Assembly: GCA_902488455.1 (NCBI GenBank)
Contig: CABTWG010000004.1
Span: 1 to 50,936 of the forward strand
Source: an uncultured Peptoniphilus sp.
GTDB lineage: Bacteria; Bacillota; Clostridia; Tissierellales; Peptoniphilaceae
Direction: 5' to 3'
DNA length: 50,936 nt
Shown here: positions 33,492 through 41,664 of the stretch, in pieces
Layout: each line of letters starts with the position of its first letter
Numbering within the stretch: the stretch's first letter is position 1
Position numbers and translations under genes: made by a program
Notes under the pieces: generated by a model
Told to the model about the DNA's origin: nothing
What the model saw: only the letters and a program-made list of their open reading frames with translations
Databases searched by the model: none

Positions 33492-33652
33492 GTATTTTTT
33501 ATAATGGATAAATAAAATATCACCTTAATTTAAAAATATGCTATAGCATTTAAGTATTGATTAAATGGAATTATTTTTTTAGTCTTATAAATTAAAGTAA
33601 TATATTTGTTTGGGTATATTATAGGTATAAAGAGAAATTATAAGGAGGAAAT

Positions 33653-34171
33653 ATGATAGAAGAAATTATAAAATCAAGAAGAAGTATTAGAAAATATAAA
33701 CCAGAAGTTCCTAGTATGGAAACTATTGAAGAGATACTTTCTCTTTCAGTATTAGGACCATCCTATGCATCTTCTCGTCCTGTTGAGTTTTTAGTGGTGA
33801 CTGAAAAAGAAAATTTAAAAAAATTAGCCGATATGGAAATGTTTGGAACTCAATATCTAAAGGACGCTCCAATGTGTATACTTGTTATGACAAATGCAGA
33901 TACAGTTAGAAATTGGGTGGAAGAATGTGCAATAGTTTCTTCATATATTGGACTTTGCGCAGTGGATAAAGGTCTTTCAACCTGTTGGGTAAATGTGAGA
34001 GAAGGGGAAACTCAAGATGGAAGAGACTACCAAGAATTCTTCAAAGAAGAGTTTGGAGTGCCAAAGGATCACAAGGTGCTAACTATTATTCCAATTGGAA
34101 CTGGTGATGAAAGAGTAAGAAGAAGAGAGGAGATAGATATTAAATCTAAAATCCACATGGAAAAATACTAA
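33653..34171 (+). CDS. Nitroreductase-family flavoprotein
   Basis: Small NAD(P)H-dependent FMN enzyme of 172 residues. It has the N-terminal FMN-phosphate motif SRRSIRKYK (8-16), GPSYASSRP, an IGLCAVDKGLSTCWV helix and a C-terminal IGTGDERVRRRE in place of the usual GYP..RK. The natural substrate is unknown (nitro compounds, quinones or flavin recycling). GGAGG precedes the ATG. It is divergent from the VOR operon, with a 267-bp AT-rich gap, and has its own terminator. Confidence 0.88.
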   Translation: MIEEIIKSRRSIRKYKPEVPSMETIEEILSLSVLGPSYASSRPVEFLVVTEKENLKKLADMEMFGTQYLKDAPMCILVMTNADTVRNWVEECAIVSSYIGLCAVDKGLSTCWVNVREGETQDGRDYQEFFKEEFGVPKDHKVLTIIPIGTGDERVRRREEIDIKSKIHMEKY

Positions 34172-34268
34172 AATTCAATATTTTCAAAGGTTTTAAGAAA
34201 AATAAACTAATTTTAGCCTAAAAATTTCAATAAGTCTTGAAAACTATTTTTTAAGATGATAGAATAAA

Positions 34269-34303
34269 TTTGGGTTTAGTAATAAACCCAATCATCTTTT
34301 TTC
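34269..34303 (+). terminator. Terminator after the nitroreductase
   Basis: TTGGGTTT pairs with AAACCCAA; TCATCTTTTTT follows. Confidence 0.75.
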
Positions 34304-34316
34304 TTTCCAGATACAT

Positions 34317-34352
34317 AAAAGGGACCACGATAGGTCCCTTTTATACTTTTTT
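34317..34352. terminator. Bidirectional terminator between nitroreductase and MFS genes
   Basis: AAAGGGACC pairs with GGTCCCTTT, with T-rich sequence on both sides. It most likely serves the leftward MFS/phospholipase pair, whose last stop is at 34369. Confidence 0.75.
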
Positions 34353-34368
34353 GTTATTTAAATTATTA

Positions 34369-35595
34369 TTATATTTCATTATTGCCTTTTAATTTATCTG
34401 TTTTAAAGAATAATATTATTCCAATTAAAAACATAATTGATAGAGTTGAGATTGAAACGTGTTGGTTGCCAGTAAGTTGAGTTACGAGTGAAACAGTTAG
34501 CGTGCCTATTATTGCAGCTCCTTTTCCAAACACATCGTAGATTCCAAAATACTCTCCAGAGTTTTCCTTTGGAATTATCTTTGCATAGTAGGAACGAGAT
34601 AGAGCTTGGATAGCTCCTTGGAACATACCTACACTTACTGCCAAGATCCAGAACTGCACAATATTACTTAAGAATATTGCATAAATCGCAATCAATAGGT
34701 AGGCAAAGATACATATTTTTATTAAAAGGCCTGTTTCATATTTCTTCGAAATCTTGCCAAAGTAGATGGCGCATGGAAATGCAACTAGTTGTGTAACAAG
34801 AAGTGCAAGGATAAGCCCGTTTGAACTAAGTCCGAGGGAAGTTCCGTATGCTGTAGCCATTGAAATTATCGTGTAGACTCCATCTATATAGAATAAGAAT
34901 GAAAATAGAAACATATATACTTTTTTGTCGCCTTTTATCTTTTGGAAGGTTTGTAGTAGATGCGTCTTTTCTAAATCTTCTTCAGTTCTTACATATTTTT
35001 GTTTATATACTTTTAATAGAGGTAAGGTGAATAATATCCACCAAAGGGCATTTATTGTAAAGACAAGCTTCATAGCAAGGGTCATAGATATTCCAAGAGC
35101 CTCATGTTTTACAGAAAGTAGTATTGAAATTATAAATGGAATTACAGAGCCAATATATCCATAGGCAAATCCAAGAGAGGACACATTGTCCATTCGATCT
35201 TCTGAAGTAATATCTATGAGCATGGAATCGTAAAACACAAGTGAGCCGTTAAATCCCAATTTTGAAACGACAACAAGGATTAAAAATACCATCCATGAAT
35301 TTGTAAATGGGAACAAAAAACAACCCAAGGCTCCAAGGAACATAAATATTACAAAAAATCTCTTTCTCAGTGAAAGTTTATCAGCTATAGCACCAAAAGA
35401 TGGTCCTACCAATGCTGTTAAAATTGTGCTTACTGTGACTGCATAGCCCCAATAGGCAAGATATGTCGCATCTTCAAGATGGTCCTTTGCTAGGGAATTA
35501 AACATGATTGGAATTATTGTAGTAAATAGTAAGATATAAGCAGAGTTACCCACATCATACAAGACCCAATTTCGTTCGCTTTTCGTAAGTTTCAT
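34369..35595 (-). CDS. MFS transporter, UMF1/Atg22-like
   Basis: Twelve-segment membrane transporter of 408 residues. The start ERNWVLYDVGNSAYILLF matches the WxxYDxxNSAY signature of the UMF1 (Atg22-like) family. A conserved GPSFGAIADKLSLRKRFF loop follows helix 2 and SRSYYAKIIPKENSGEYFG sits in the second half. In yeast the family exports amino acids from the vacuole; the bacterial substrate is unknown. It overlaps the phospholipase-like gene by four bases (ATGA), so the pair is coupled. Confidence 0.87.
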   Translation of the reverse strand: MKLTKSERNWVLYDVGNSAYILLFTTIIPIMFNSLAKDHLEDATYLAYWGYAVTVSTILTALVGPSFGAIADKLSLRKRFFVIFMFLGALGCFLFPFTNSWMVFLILVVVSKLGFNGSLVFYDSMLIDITSEDRMDNVSSLGFAYGYIGSVIPFIISILLSVKHEALGISMTLAMKLVFTINALWWILFTLPLLKVYKQKYVRTEEDLEKTHLLQTFQKIKGDKKVYMFLFSFLFYIDGVYTIISMATAYGTSLGLSSNGLILALLVTQLVAFPCAIYFGKISKKYETGLLIKICIFAYLLIAIYAIFLSNIVQFWILAVSVGMFQGAIQALSRSYYAKIIPKENSGEYFGIYDVFGKGAAIIGTLTVSLVTQLTGNQHVSISTLSIMFLIGIILFFKTDKLKGNNEI

Positions 35596-36383
35596 TTGAT
35601 TTCTCCCATATAATCTTTTAAAAATTGTGAGTCGAGTTCGCCATCATTATAAATATAATCTAGGGCATTCTTTAAAAGTCTAGGTGCATTTTCCAAAGCT
35701 TCATCGAATTTTTCTACAAGGACTTTGTTCACTTCTTCTGCCTGTGGACGAACCTTGTGAGTAATGAGCTGCCCTGTAAATTCTTTTTTACCTGAAGCCG
35801 TCATAACTGACTTCAAGAAAATTTCCTTTGCTACAGTTCCTGTGTGGAATAGTTTTCTAAATTTCTTAAAGTCTTCGATGCTTTTAAAGACATCTTTTAA
35901 TTTAACACCGTAGGAATCATAAAAATGTATGACCTTTGGTGCGATGGTAGGCTCTGGAATAATGTTTTCCATTTTGAACTTGTGCGGGTTTTTACCATCT
36001 TTGAGCATGTAGTATCTATCTAGCTCGATTTCAATATCCATATGAGAATAGTCTTTTGTGACATTTGCTTCAACGGTTGGATGTATGTAACTATCGAGAA
36101 TAAAATGACATATTGTGCCTGCAAAATAATAGAACTCATCGGAGCATCTGCCCAAAGATTTTACATATTCCTTATTTCTATCCAAGTAATCCTTGAAAGG
36201 TCTATCGTGGATAGCAGTTCCAGGATTTACTCCATCAACTTTTAAATTTAAATTGAAAAAGAACAGGTCTGGACCTTGATTCCCAAACTGAAAAAGTATT
36301 CTGTTTGTCAGTCCACAAGTTATTTCTGGCATGATCTTAACGACTTGTCTTCCGAATCGATCATGTGTATATATTGACGCCAT
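35592..36383 (-). CDS. Zinc-dependent phospholipase C-like protein
   Basis: A 263-residue protein resembling the zinc-dependent phospholipase C / S1-P1 nuclease fold. Histidine and acid residues typical of its metal site occur at THDRFG (His6), GNQGPDLFFF, IHDRPFKDYL and GTICHFILDSYIHP. No signal peptide is visible, so it is probably cytoplasmic, unlike secreted toxins of this fold, and its substrate is unknown. AGGAGG precedes the ATG. It is divergent from the decarboxylase operon. Confidence 0.8.
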   Translation of the reverse strand: MASIYTHDRFGRQVVKIMPEITCGLTNRILFQFGNQGPDLFFFNLNLKVDGVNPGTAIHDRPFKDYLDRNKEYVKSLGRCSDEFYYFAGTICHFILDSYIHPTVEANVTKDYSHMDIEIELDRYYMLKDGKNPHKFKMENIIPEPTIAPKVIHFYDSYGVKLKDVFKSIEDFKKFRKLFHTGTVAKEIFLKSVMTASGKKEFTGQLITHKVRPQAEEVNKVLVEKFDEALENAPRLLKNALDYIYNDGELDSQFLKDYMGEIK

Positions 36384-36423
36384 AATTACCTCCTCAAATG
36401 TATTTTACCACAACAATTCCTGT

Positions 36424-36429
36424 TATAAT
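36424..36429 (+). promoter_or_regulatory. TATAAT -10 box of the decarboxylase operon
   Basis: Perfect TATAAT 15 bases before the ATG; the -35 (TATTTT near 36401) is weak. The predicted start falls at the GGAGG, leaving a very short leader. Confidence 0.5.
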
Positions 36430-36444
36430 AGTATCGGAGGAATT

Positions 36445-37794
36445 ATGAAAAAATATATATTAAATAGCGTAAAATCCGTTTCAGAAGATGTATCTTTTTC
36501 CACTCCTGGACACAAGGGAAGGGAATTTGATTATTTAAAATTTAAATATGATGTGACCGAGTTAGATGAGACTGACAACTTACTTGAGCCTACATCTGCA
36601 ATATTAAAATCCATGTATGAACTTAAAAGAATTTACAAGAGCAAAGCCTCTTATTATTTAACACAAGGTTCAAGTCTTGGAATACTTACAGCAATAGTTG
36701 CAAATTTAGAAAAAGGCGACAAGATTCTTGTTGAGAGAACTTGCCACAAATCTGTCTACAATGGAGTAATCCTATCAGAGCTTGACCCTACATATATACA
36801 TCCAATCATCGACGATAGATTAAGTGTGCCGATAGGATTAGATTTAGAAGATTTAAAGAACAAAATCAGGACTGGAGGATATAGAGCTGTCGTAGTAACT
36901 AGTCCTAACTATTTTGGACAGACACTTCCGTTAGAAGAAATTTATGAAGTTTGTAAAGATAATGACACGATTTTAATAGTGGATGAAGCTCATGGAGCCC
37001 ATCTAAATTTCTTGCCTGAACTTTCAAAACTTTCTTCATATAATAGATGCGATATAGCGGTCCAGTCAGCTCACAAGACTTTGCCTGCAATAACAGGCTC
37101 AGCATTTATGCACATCTATTCAGATAGAATTAACCGAGAGCTTTTGGAGAAGACACTTAGACTTTTTCAATCGACCTCACCATCATACCTTATGCTCATC
37201 TCAATGGAAGAAGCTCTTGATTTTATGGAAAACTTTGGAAGGGAAAATCTTAATAAAAACATAGATAGGATTAAGGTTTTAAAAGAAAACCTAAAGAAGG
37301 AAGGTTTTTATTTTTTGGAAGGAGATAGTCTCGATCCAACGAGGCTTGTGGTCTCAAAAGAAAATATCTCAGGATATGAAATTGAAAGAGCCATAAAAGT
37401 GTTTGGAATTCGTGCAGAGATGGCGACTCCATTTTGCGCAGTGTTTATTATAACTGCTGCAGATGATGAAAAATCTATTGAAAAACTTGAGTATGCTCTT
37501 AAAAATGCTTCATATATAGAAGACCATCCAAAGGCTATGAATTTTTCCTACAGAGAAAAAATCATCTACAAGCCCAGTGAAGTATTTAGAAAAGAATCAA
37601 AATGGGTAAAATTAAAGAATACAGAAGGTATGGTGTCCACGTCTTTTGTAATTCCTTATCCTCCAGGCACACCAATCCTGGTTCCTGGGGAAGAGGTAAC
37701 CGATGAAATAATAAAAATCTTGGAGAGATACTTAGAACTAGATATAAAAGTAGTCGGTCTTGAAAATGGAGGTATAAAAGTTGGATCTAAGTAG
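36445..37794 (+). CDS. Orn/Lys/Arg decarboxylase family PLP enzyme
   Basis: Fold-type I PLP enzyme of 449 residues. It begins with the family motif FSTPGHKG (18-24), followed by TQGSS, VDEAHGAHL (Asp180 contacts the PLP ring) and QSAHKTLPAITG with Schiff-base Lys211. A small C-terminal domain has PPGTP. It is shorter than the 700-residue Gram-negative enzymes and matches the Firmicute form used for lysine or arginine decarboxylation; the substrate is not determined. A longer frame starts at 36331, but GGAGG and the motif position support ATG 36445. The end overlaps the next gene by 14 bases. Confidence 0.88.
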   Translation: MKKYILNSVKSVSEDVSFSTPGHKGREFDYLKFKYDVTELDETDNLLEPTSAILKSMYELKRIYKSKASYYLTQGSSLGILTAIVANLEKGDKILVERTCHKSVYNGVILSELDPTYIHPIIDDRLSVPIGLDLEDLKNKIRTGGYRAVVVTSPNYFGQTLPLEEIYEVCKDNDTILIVDEAHGAHLNFLPELSKLSSYNRCDIAVQSAHKTLPAITGSAFMHIYSDRINRELLEKTLRLFQSTSPSYLMLISMEEALDFMENFGRENLNKNIDRIKVLKENLKKEGFYFLEGDSLDPTRLVVSKENISGYEIERAIKVFGIRAEMATPFCAVFIITAADDEKSIEKLEYALKNASYIEDHPKAMNFSYREKIIYKPSEVFRKESKWVKLKNTEGMVSTSFVIPYPPGTPILVPGEEVTDEIIKILERYLELDIKVVGLENGGIKVGSK

Positions 37795-38158
37795 AATAGA
37801 TGAAGTTGAGGAGCTACTAGAAGAAATAGTAGAAGATATCCCCGAGAAGTATTTTATACATTTGAATGGTGGAATAGTTTTAGAAGAAGACATAATGTAT
37901 CATCCTCAAGATATAAATAAAACCATGGTAGTTCTAGGAAATTATAGAATCGATGTAACCGGGAGACAGATTACGATATTTTACGGTTCATTCATGCAGA
38001 TGTTTGGATTCTTACCGAGGGAAGCTTTGAAAGAGGAACTTAGGAAGACACTCTATCACGAACTGACCCACCATTTGGAATTCTTAGCTGGCAACTACGA
38101 CTTAGTAGAAGAAGACAGAAGAGAAATCGAAAAGTTTTTGAAGGATGAAATGAGGTGA
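37781..38158 (+). CDS. Small metallopeptidase-family (zincin-like) protein
   Basis: A 125-residue cytoplasmic protein with one HExxH zinc motif, YHELTHHLE (about residues 92-100), and a downstream Glu/Asp-rich helix. It resembles the small possibly metal-dependent proteases (DUF1025-type zincins) of Firmicutes and actinobacteria; peptidase activity is unproven. Start is TTG with GGAGGT upstream, inside the decarboxylase gene. It is coupled to both neighbours. Confidence 0.82.
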   Translation: MDLSRIDEVEELLEEIVEDIPEKYFIHLNGGIVLEEDIMYHPQDINKTMVVLGNYRIDVTGRQITIFYGSFMQMFGFLPREALKEELRKTLYHELTHHLEFLAGNYDLVEEDRREIEKFLKDEMR

Positions 38159-38160
38159 AA

Positions 38161-39021
38161 ATGAAAAAGTTTTTAGGACATATATTAAACGGAGTAGGCA
38201 AATTTATAGAAGTATTTTTAAATATAATTATATTTTTAGTTCAGCTTGCAACATCCATCTTCGATGGAATTAAACAGATGATTGCAGCACTATTTGTAGG
38301 TGGAGGATGTTTACTTGTATTTTTTATTCTAAACCCAGTAGTTCTTTACTCGATAACTAAAAATAAATATATAATGACGATTCTATTCCTATCCGTGGTG
38401 GTTCCTATACTTGGAGTAAAAGGCGTAAGCTACTTAAAATATATCCAGTACATGGCAACTGAATATTTTTACGACAAGGCAGATTTCTACCTACATGGCA
38501 AGAAGAGAACTTTTGACAAGATTTCCGATTATGGCAAGAAGTACAAAGCCCATATAGAAGAATTGGAAAGACTTAAAAAACAGAGAGAACAAGAAGAACG
38601 CGAAAAGGCATTTGAAGAAAGATTTAACTCTGCATTTGGAGGAACCTACTACACATTTGGTGAAGATATAAATTTCGAAGATCTCTTCGGTGAAGGAGGC
38701 TTCTTCGATGCGTTTAACCAAGGAGGATATTACTACAATCAAGGTAGTTTCAACCAACAGGGAAATTACAATAGCCAGGGTCAAAATTATGCAGGCATAG
38801 GATTTAAAAATTCTTATGAAGAAGCCATAAGGATCCTTGGACTTACAACAGATGCAGATAAATACGAAATCAAACTTAAGTACAGACAACTTGCAAAGAA
38901 GTACCATCCCGACCTAAACAAGGAAGAGGGAGCAAAGGAAATGTTTCAAAAGATAAATAATGCTTATGAATTTTTAAGCGATGAAAACATAGAAAGATAC
39001 AAAAGATTAAAAGAGCAATAA
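38161..39021 (+). CDS. Membrane-anchored J-domain protein with low-complexity linker
   Basis: A 286-residue protein built back to front compared with DnaJ. Two or three membrane segments come first (about 14-33, 44-63, 70-88), then a charged coiled-coil-like part (about 128-155). A Gly/Tyr/Asn/Gln-rich linker (about 158-212) leads to a C-terminal J domain (216-286) with intact HPD (249-251). It should recruit and stimulate DnaK at the membrane. GTG 38155 is possible, but ATG 38161 has GAGG at the right distance. Same operon as the decarboxylase and alcohol dehydrogenase. Confidence 0.85.
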   Translation: MKKFLGHILNGVGKFIEVFLNIIIFLVQLATSIFDGIKQMIAALFVGGGCLLVFFILNPVVLYSITKNKYIMTILFLSVVVPILGVKGVSYLKYIQYMATEYFYDKADFYLHGKKRTFDKISDYGKKYKAHIEELERLKKQREQEEREKAFEERFNSAFGGTYYTFGEDINFEDLFGEGGFFDAFNQGGYYYNQGSFNQQGNYNSQGQNYAGIGFKNSYEEAIRILGLTTDADKYEIKLKYRQLAKKYHPDLNKEEGAKEMFQKINNAYEFLSDENIERYKRLKEQ

Positions 39022-39031
39022 GGAGGCTTAA

Positions 39032-40195
39032 ATGAGAGATTTTATTTTCGATGTAAAGACCAAAATTTTATTTGGCGAAGATCAACTTGAAAACCTAGGA
39101 AGAGAAATTAAAAAATATGGAGACAAAGTTCTACTTTGTTATGGAACTGGCTCTATTAAGAAGAATGGCATCTATGACGATATCATAGGTGAACTAAAGA
39201 AAGACGGCATAGAATACTTCGAACTTGCTGGAATTGAACCAAACCCAAGAGTTGACTCAGCAAGAGAAGGAATAAGACTTGTAAGAGAACACGATATCGA
39301 CTTTATCCTAGCAGTTGGAGGAGGATCTACCATTGACTGTGCAAAACTGATTGCAGGAGGATATAAATTAAAAGAAGATCCGTGGAAAATATTGACAGGC
39401 GAAGCAAAGATAGAAGAAGCTCTACCAATAGGAGTAGTGCTTACACTATCAGCAACAGGTTCTGAAATGGATGACAGTGCAGTAATAACTAACCTAGAAA
39501 CTCAGGAAAAACTTGCCTTTGCAAGTGGACATGTGCTTCCAAAGTTTGCCCTAATGAATCCAAAATATACATTCACAGTTCCTAAGTATCATACAGCAGC
39601 GGGAACTGCAGACATAATGAGCCATACCATGGAAAACTACTTTACACTAGATGACTGCTACTTCCAAAACGGAGTTGCAGAAGCAATTTTAAAGACATGC
39701 GTTAAGTATGGAAGACGTGCTATGGATGAACCAGAAAATTACGAAGCCAGAGCAAATCTTATGTGGGCATCAACATGGGCAATAAATGGTCTACTTTCAA
39801 CAGGTAAGGCTGCAGATTGGTCAGTGCATCCAATAGAACACGAAGTATCTGCATACTTTGACATCACCCATGGAGTTGGACTTGCAATAATAACTCCAAG
39901 ATGGTTAGAATATTGTATGAACGAAAAGACAACTCCAAAGATCGCAAGATTTGCAAGAGAAGTATTTGAAGTAGAAGAAAGAGACGACAAGAAAGCTGCT
40001 GAAATGGGAATCCTAGCACTTTATAAATTCTTCGAATCACTAGATATTCCGATGCATCTAAAAGATACAGGAGTAACAGAAGATAAACTAGAAGAAATGG
40101 CAAAGATGACCATCGAACACAAGAAGAGAAATATAAGAGGATTTATAGAACTAGACGAAGAAGCAGTTCATGAAATCCTAAGAAAATCATTTTAA
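39032..40195 (+). CDS. Iron-containing alcohol dehydrogenase (butanol dehydrogenase type)
   Basis: NAD(P)H-dependent reduction of aldehydes to alcohols, an electron sink in fermentation. The 387 residues show the cofactor motif GGGSTIDCAKLIA (about 96-108), LSATGSEMDDSAV and the metal ligands in DIMSHTMENYF and HPIEHEVSAYFDITHGVGL. Similar to YqhD/BdhA. AGGAGG precedes the ATG. It is the last gene of a four-gene operon. Confidence 0.93.
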   Translation: MRDFIFDVKTKILFGEDQLENLGREIKKYGDKVLLCYGTGSIKKNGIYDDIIGELKKDGIEYFELAGIEPNPRVDSAREGIRLVREHDIDFILAVGGGSTIDCAKLIAGGYKLKEDPWKILTGEAKIEEALPIGVVLTLSATGSEMDDSAVITNLETQEKLAFASGHVLPKFALMNPKYTFTVPKYHTAAGTADIMSHTMENYFTLDDCYFQNGVAEAILKTCVKYGRRAMDEPENYEARANLMWASTWAINGLLSTGKAADWSVHPIEHEVSAYFDITHGVGLAIITPRWLEYCMNEKTTPKIARFAREVFEVEERDDKKAAEMGILALYKFFESLDIPMHLKDTGVTEDKLEEMAKMTIEHKKRNIRGFIELDEEAVHEILRKSF

Positions 40196-40240
40196 TTAAA
40201 AATAAAAAAACTGCTTCAAAAAATAGAAACATTTAAGATA

Positions 40241-40278
40241 AGACAAGCTAGAAAATAATCTAGGCTTGTCTTTTTTTA
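40241..40278 (+). terminator. Terminator after the alcohol dehydrogenase, overlapping the rarD end
   Basis: AGACAAGC-TAGA pairs with TCTAGGCTTGTCT (one bulged base) and is followed by T7. It spans the rarD stop codon at 40260, so the two convergent genes share it. Confidence 0.78.
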
Positions 40279-41135
40279 TTTAAATTTTCCTTGTTCATAT
40301 TTTTTAAACTGTCAAATAAGAAGAGACAGACACTCAAAAGTACAAAGAAGAACATAAAGGCGTGTATCCTTGTAAAAGCTTCGTTGTAGAAAAATATTGC
40401 TATAAGAAGCTGAATGGTTGGATTTATATACATCAAAATCCCAGCAAGTGAGAGGCTCGTTTTCTTAATACCGATTGCAAATAGAATTAGAGGAAGACTC
40501 GTGACGATTCCTGTAGTAGGTAGAAGTGCCCACTGCATAGAAGAAATAGTCGAATTCTTTAAATTTAAAAATAGATATAAAAATGCGAGAGGACTTATAA
40601 GAAGAGTCTCCATAAAAATACTAAGTACTCCAGAAGCCTTGACCTGCTTTTTAAGAGCCCCATAGACTGCAAAGCTCGTTCCTATAATAATTGCAAAATA
40701 AGGAAAGACTCCATATGCGAAAATTGGAATGGAAACTCCGACTAAAGCCAGGTAAAAAGCAACCCATTGAAGCTTCGTAAGTCTCTCTTTATAGACAAAG
40801 TAGCCTAGCACAATAGAAAAAATAGGGTGCATGTAGTACGCAAGAGAAGCGTCCAAAAGTTTGCCGACAGAAATGGCAAAGATATACATTCCCCAATTAA
40901 TAGTCACAGTTATGCTAGATAGAAAAAGAAAGAACATCTGTCTCTTGTCTTTAAAAATATCTTTAATGTCCTTTAACTGACCTTTGATCAGAAGTAAGAT
41001 AAAACAAAATACAAGAGACCAGGTAATTCTAAAACAAAGGACAGCAATAGGATCGATATTAGAAAATAAAGACCAATAGATTGAAAGCAGTCCCCAAGAT
41101 ATGTAACAAAGTAAAACGAGTAAAGAAGGATTCAA
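40260..41135 (-). CDS. rarD: RarD-type EamA-family transporter
   Basis: Ten-segment drug/metabolite-superfamily membrane protein of 291 residues. The start CYISWGLLSIYWSLFSNIDPIAVLCFRITWS matches RarD, and the second half has SLAGILMYINPTIQLLIA. The substrate is unknown. Start is TTG with GAGGTGAT upstream, a pattern also used by the VOR ATPase gene. It is convergent with the alcohol dehydrogenase gene. Confidence 0.87.
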   Translation of the reverse strand: MNPSLLVLLCYISWGLLSIYWSLFSNIDPIAVLCFRITWSLVFCFILLLIKGQLKDIKDIFKDKRQMFFLFLSSITVTINWGMYIFAISVGKLLDASLAYYMHPIFSIVLGYFVYKERLTKLQWVAFYLALVGVSIPIFAYGVFPYFAIIIGTSFAVYGALKKQVKASGVLSIFMETLLISPLAFLYLFLNLKNSTISSMQWALLPTTGIVTSLPLILFAIGIKKTSLSLAGILMYINPTIQLLIAIFFYNEAFTRIHAFMFFFVLLSVCLFLFDSLKNMNKENLNKKRQA

Positions 41136-41176
41136 AATATCACCTCGAAAAATTTAATTAAGTAAAACTTTATATA

Positions 41177-41205
41177 ATCATAATAAAAAAATTTAATCTG
41201 CGCAA
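41177..41205 (-). promoter_or_regulatory. Probable promoter of rarD
   Basis: On the minus strand TTGCGC (41205-41200), a 17-base spacer and TATGAT (41182-41177). Confidence 0.5.
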
Positions 41206-41591
41206 CATAGTGAAAAATTAAAAGTGTTCTCTATAGATTTCCAAAATTATAATTATTTATGGGCCGTTTTTAATAATAAGCTTTTCAATTGCGCTATGAA
41301 AAGGATATCCTTTCATGCTTTATAAATTTTTATAAGCCCAAGATGTCAATAGTAAATCCATGCTAAAATGAGCTAATAATTATAAACAAATACCAATAAA
41401 TAACATACGATTTATTTATCAAAGAAAATAATTATAGAACTTTAAATAACTAAAAAGCAGTATTTAACTAGAGAATAAAGTTAAAAATTTATACAATTTA
41501 ATATAATAAAGAAATACTGAAAAATAATTAGTAATCTTCTAATATAAAAGATAAGTAATAGAATATTCAGATAATGAATTTGCAAAAATGG
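41206..41591. other. AT-rich non-coding gap before the NhaC-type gene
   Basis: About 385 bases with no gene on either strand. The one conspicuous item is a perfect 14-base palindrome AAAGGATATCCTTT near 41309, inside ATGAAAAGGATATCCTTTCA. No S-box, T-box or SMK-type leader is recognisable, although the downstream genes concern methionine. Confidence 0.55.
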
Positions 41592-41620
41592 TTGTGAAAA
41601 CTATTTCTTAGTTGTATAAT
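41592..41620 (+). promoter_or_regulatory. Promoter of the NhaC-type / methionine gamma-lyase operon
   Basis: TTGTGA (41592-41597), an exact 17-base spacer and TATAAT (41615-41620). The predicted start near 41627 leaves a leader of about 38 bases. Confidence 0.8.
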
Positions 41621-41664
41621 GAAACTAGATGGACAATAATATCTTTTATTTTAAGGAGGAAAAA

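Noticed and set aside
41206..41664. S-box (SAM riboswitch) before the methionine genes
   Set aside because: The leader from the identified promoter is only about 38 bases and the upstream gap shows no S-box motifs or terminator.
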